A program made the translations under genes and the position numbers. Source: Streptantibioticus ferralitis (GTDB lineage Bacteria; Actinomycetota; Actinomycetes; Streptomycetales; Streptomycetaceae). Taken from it: 64,000 nucleotides of DNA. The DNA lies in the NCBI RefSeq assembly GCF_029223525.1, contig NZ_JARHTQ010000008.1:248001-312000 (forward strand), given 5' to 3'. Positions 62,438-64,000 of the stretch are shown in pieces; within the stretch, counting starts at the first letter, position 1, and every line of letters begins with the position of its first letter. The notes beneath the pieces were generated by a model. That model did not search any database and had not been told where the DNA came from. It saw only the letters and a program-made list of their open reading frames with translations.

Positions 62438-63826
62438 TCAGCCGCGGTCCGGCACGCAACGGCCGTCCTCCGTACGGTAGTTCCACTTGGCGCCGTCCCG
62501 GACCAGCTCCGCCACCGCGCCGAGGAAGCGATCCACGTGCTCGTCCGGGGTACCGGCGCCGAAGCTGACCCGGATGGCGTTGAGCGAGGGGGTACCCCCG
62601 TGGGGCTGGGGGAGCTCGCCCGGCTCCGCCTCCGGCGCACCGCACTCGCCCAGCGCGTCCGGCGCGCTGCCGAGCAGCGTGCGGACCAGCGGATGCGCGC
62701 AGAACAGGCCGTCGCGCACCCCGATCCCGTACTCCGCGGAGAGCGCGGCGGCGAAGTGCGAGCTGTTCCAGCCCTCCACCACGAACGAGATGACGCCCAC
62801 CCGCGGGGCGTCCTCGCCGAACAGCGACAGCACCTTGACCTGCGGGATCCCGGCCAGTCCGGACAGCACCCGGGAAACCAGTTCCTGCTCCCGGACGACC
62901 AGCGGACCGAAACCGGCCTCGGTCAGCGCCCGGCAGGCGGAGGCGATGGCGTACCCGCCGATCACATTGGGCGAGCCGGCCTCGTGCCGGGCGGCCGTGG
63001 TGTGCCATTCGACGTCCACCGTGCCGTCGGCCCGGCGGGCGACCTTCTTGCTGGCACCGCCGCCCGCCAGGTACGGGTCCGCGTCACGCAGCCAGTCCGC
63101 GCGGCCGGCCAGCACCCCGGAACCGAACGGCGCGTACAGCTTGTGCCCGGAGAAGGCCACGTAGTCCACGTCCAGCTCGGCGATGTCCACCGGGTGATGG
63201 GGCGCGAGCTGTGCGGCGTCGAGCACGATACGGGCGCCCTGCGCATGGGCGGCCGCGGCCAGTTCCCGCACCGGCCACAGCTCACCGGTGACGTTGGAGG
63301 CACCGGTCACGCAGACCAGCGCGGGGCCGTGGGGTGCCCGGTCGGCGAGCGCGCGCGCCAGGGTGTCGACCGCCTCGCGCGGGGTGCGGGGCGCGCTGAG
63401 GTAGCTGACGTCGCCGTCCCGCCAGGGCAGCAGCGAGGCGTGGTGCTCGGTTTCGAAGACGAAGACCCGGGTGCCGGGCGGCAGGACCGCGGCGAGCAGG
63501 TTGAGCGAGTCGGTGGTCGACCGGGTGAAGACGACCTGGTCGTCGGCGCGGCAGCCGAGGAACTCCGCGACGGTGGACCGGCTTTGCTCGAAAAGGTCGG
63601 TCGACAACTGCGACAGATATCCGGCGCCGCGGTGCACGCTGCCGTAATAGGGAGCGTACGCGGCCACATCGTCCCATACCCGTTGCAAAGCGGGCGCGCT
63701 GGCCGCGTAGTCCAGTGCGGCATAGGTGACCTCACCGCCGGCCACCAGTGGCACGCGGACATCTCGGCCGAGAACCGGCAGTGGCTGACAAATGGCCTGA
63801 TCGGCGGCAGAGTTGAGCACAGACAT
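62438..63826 (-). CDS. class V aminotransferase (cysteine-desulfurase-like)
   Basis: PLP enzyme of 462 residues. The PLP lysine is in YVAFSGHKLYAPFGSG (about residue 230), with TRSTTDSLNLLA, ETEHHASLLPW and DAAQLAPHHPVDI earlier. Cysteine-desulfurase activity would need a mobile-loop cysteine, which I do not see clearly (SRxFCAH-type sequence LFCAHPLVR is near residue 390). A short repeat-derived insert, ELPQPHGGTPS, lies near residue 415. It is convergent with the Lrp gene by 20 bp and has a 6-codon upstream ORF about 100 bp before its start. Confidence 0.86.
   Translation of the reverse strand: MSVLNSAADQAICQPLPVLGRDVRVPLVAGGEVTYAALDYAASAPALQRVWDDVAAYAPYYGSVHRGAGYLSQLSTDLFEQSRSTVAEFLGCRADDQVVFTRSTTDSLNLLAAVLPPGTRVFVFETEHHASLLPWRDGDVSYLSAPRTPREAVDTLARALADRAPHGPALVCVTGASNVTGELWPVRELAAAAHAQGARIVLDAAQLAPHHPVDIAELDVDYVAFSGHKLYAPFGSGVLAGRADWLRDADPYLAGGGASKKVARRADGTVDVEWHTTAARHEAGSPNVIGGYAIASACRALTEAGFGPLVVREQELVSRVLSGLAGIPQVKVLSLFGEDAPRVGVISFVVEGWNSSHFAAALSAEYGIGVRDGLFCAHPLVRTLLGSAPDALGECGAPEAEPGELPQPHGGTPSLNAIRVSFGAGTPDEHVDRFLGAVAELVRDGAKWNYRTEDGRCVPDRG
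62585..62620 (-). repeat. 36-bp repeat fragment inside the aminotransferase gene
   Basis: It includes the palindrome GGGGGTACCCCC (62588-62599) and GTGGGGCTGGGGGAG, which encode ELPQPHGGTPS in frame. It shares the GGGGGTACC head with the 8234 element. Confidence 0.7.
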
Positions 63827-63927
63827 GACGAAATCTCCCGAAGGGCAAGCAGCGGAAAGTCGCTCGACGCGGAATCGCGGAGCGGCGAGGCAGAGCCTCG
63901 GAAAAGGAGAAAGGCGGGCCGACAGCC

Positions 63928-63948
63928 CTATCGCATTCGCTTGCTCAT
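63928..63948 (-). CDS. 6-codon upstream ORF (MSKRMR)
   Basis: ATGAGCAAGCGAATGCGATAG with GGGAGA 5 bp upstream, 101 bp before the aminotransferase start. Whether it is translated or a leader is unproven; it contains no run of one amino acid. Confidence 0.4.
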   Translation of the reverse strand: MSKRMR

Positions 63949-63969
63949 CAGAATCTCCCGCGATAACCA

Positions 63970-63994
63970 GGACCCCTGGATATGCGAGGGGTCC
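63970..63994. terminator. hairpin near the right edge
   Basis: GGACCCCT, nine-base loop, AGGGGTCC. Either a terminator of a gene to the right or part of a control region upstream of the small ORF. Confidence 0.5.
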
Positions 63995-64000
63995 GCGCTT

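Overview
The window looks like chromosomal core DNA of a Streptomyces or close relative. The evidence is very high GC, strong third-position GC bias, GTG and TTG starts, several probable leaderless genes, and a gene order that matches from memory the S. coelicolor SCO2080s-SCO2140s interval. I see no tRNA, rRNA, CRISPR array, prophage or insertion sequence. The content is mostly conserved housekeeping genes, so the interest lies in regulatory sites and small dispersed repeats.

Left part (1-8971, minus): the division and cell wall (dcw) cluster in the order mraZ, rsmH, ftsL-like, ftsI, murE, murF, mraY, murD (cut by the left edge). mraZ is preceded by four GTGG boxes spaced exactly 10 bp. murD carries two identical 45-bp repeat copies inserted in frame. 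From 9340 come a beta-carbonic anhydrase, then a MoxR ATPase, DUF58 and TgpA-type transglutaminase operon, DUF3040, a methyltransferase and a HEPN protein. Next is a self-regulated cluster of a degenerate ABC ATPase, a YhgE/Pip membrane protein and a TetR regulator, followed by a phytoene-desaturase-like oxidoreductase.

Middle (22500-38900): metF, thiE, an Rv2175c-type DNA-binding protein and a ferredoxin-reductase-like enzyme (minus). Then comes a TPP-riboswitch-controlled thiO-thiS-thiG operon, a four-PASTA Ser/Thr kinase, endonuclease IV and a molybdopterin oxidoreductase. Bacterioferritin and its ferredoxin partner face each other, with an iron box before bfd. A class II DAHP synthase diverges from a fused anthranilate synthase that has a Trp-Trp-Trp leader peptide and attenuator. 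A phosphofructokinase with PPi-type signature residues ends this part.

Right part (39000-64000): a MacRS-like two-component system, a phospholipid acyltransferase, and a five-unit 55-bp repeat array related to the murD insert. These are followed by an esterase, glucokinase with the small gene upstream of it, an ArsA-like protein without P-loop lysines, a START-like protein, a metallophosphoesterase, an acyl-CoA ligase and mannosyltransferase-type enzymes. Then come two overlapping zinc-protease genes and two NlpC/P60 peptidoglycan hydrolases with matching promoters, one with a c-di-AMP (ydaO) riboswitch and a Crp-like palindrome further upstream. A NYN RNase-like protein, a rhomboid protease, an Lrp-type sensor domain and a class V aminotransferase finish the window. 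The aminotransferase carries a second kind of in-frame repeat insert.

Coordinates of starts were chosen by ribosome binding sites, overlaps and family alignment from memory; no database search was run.
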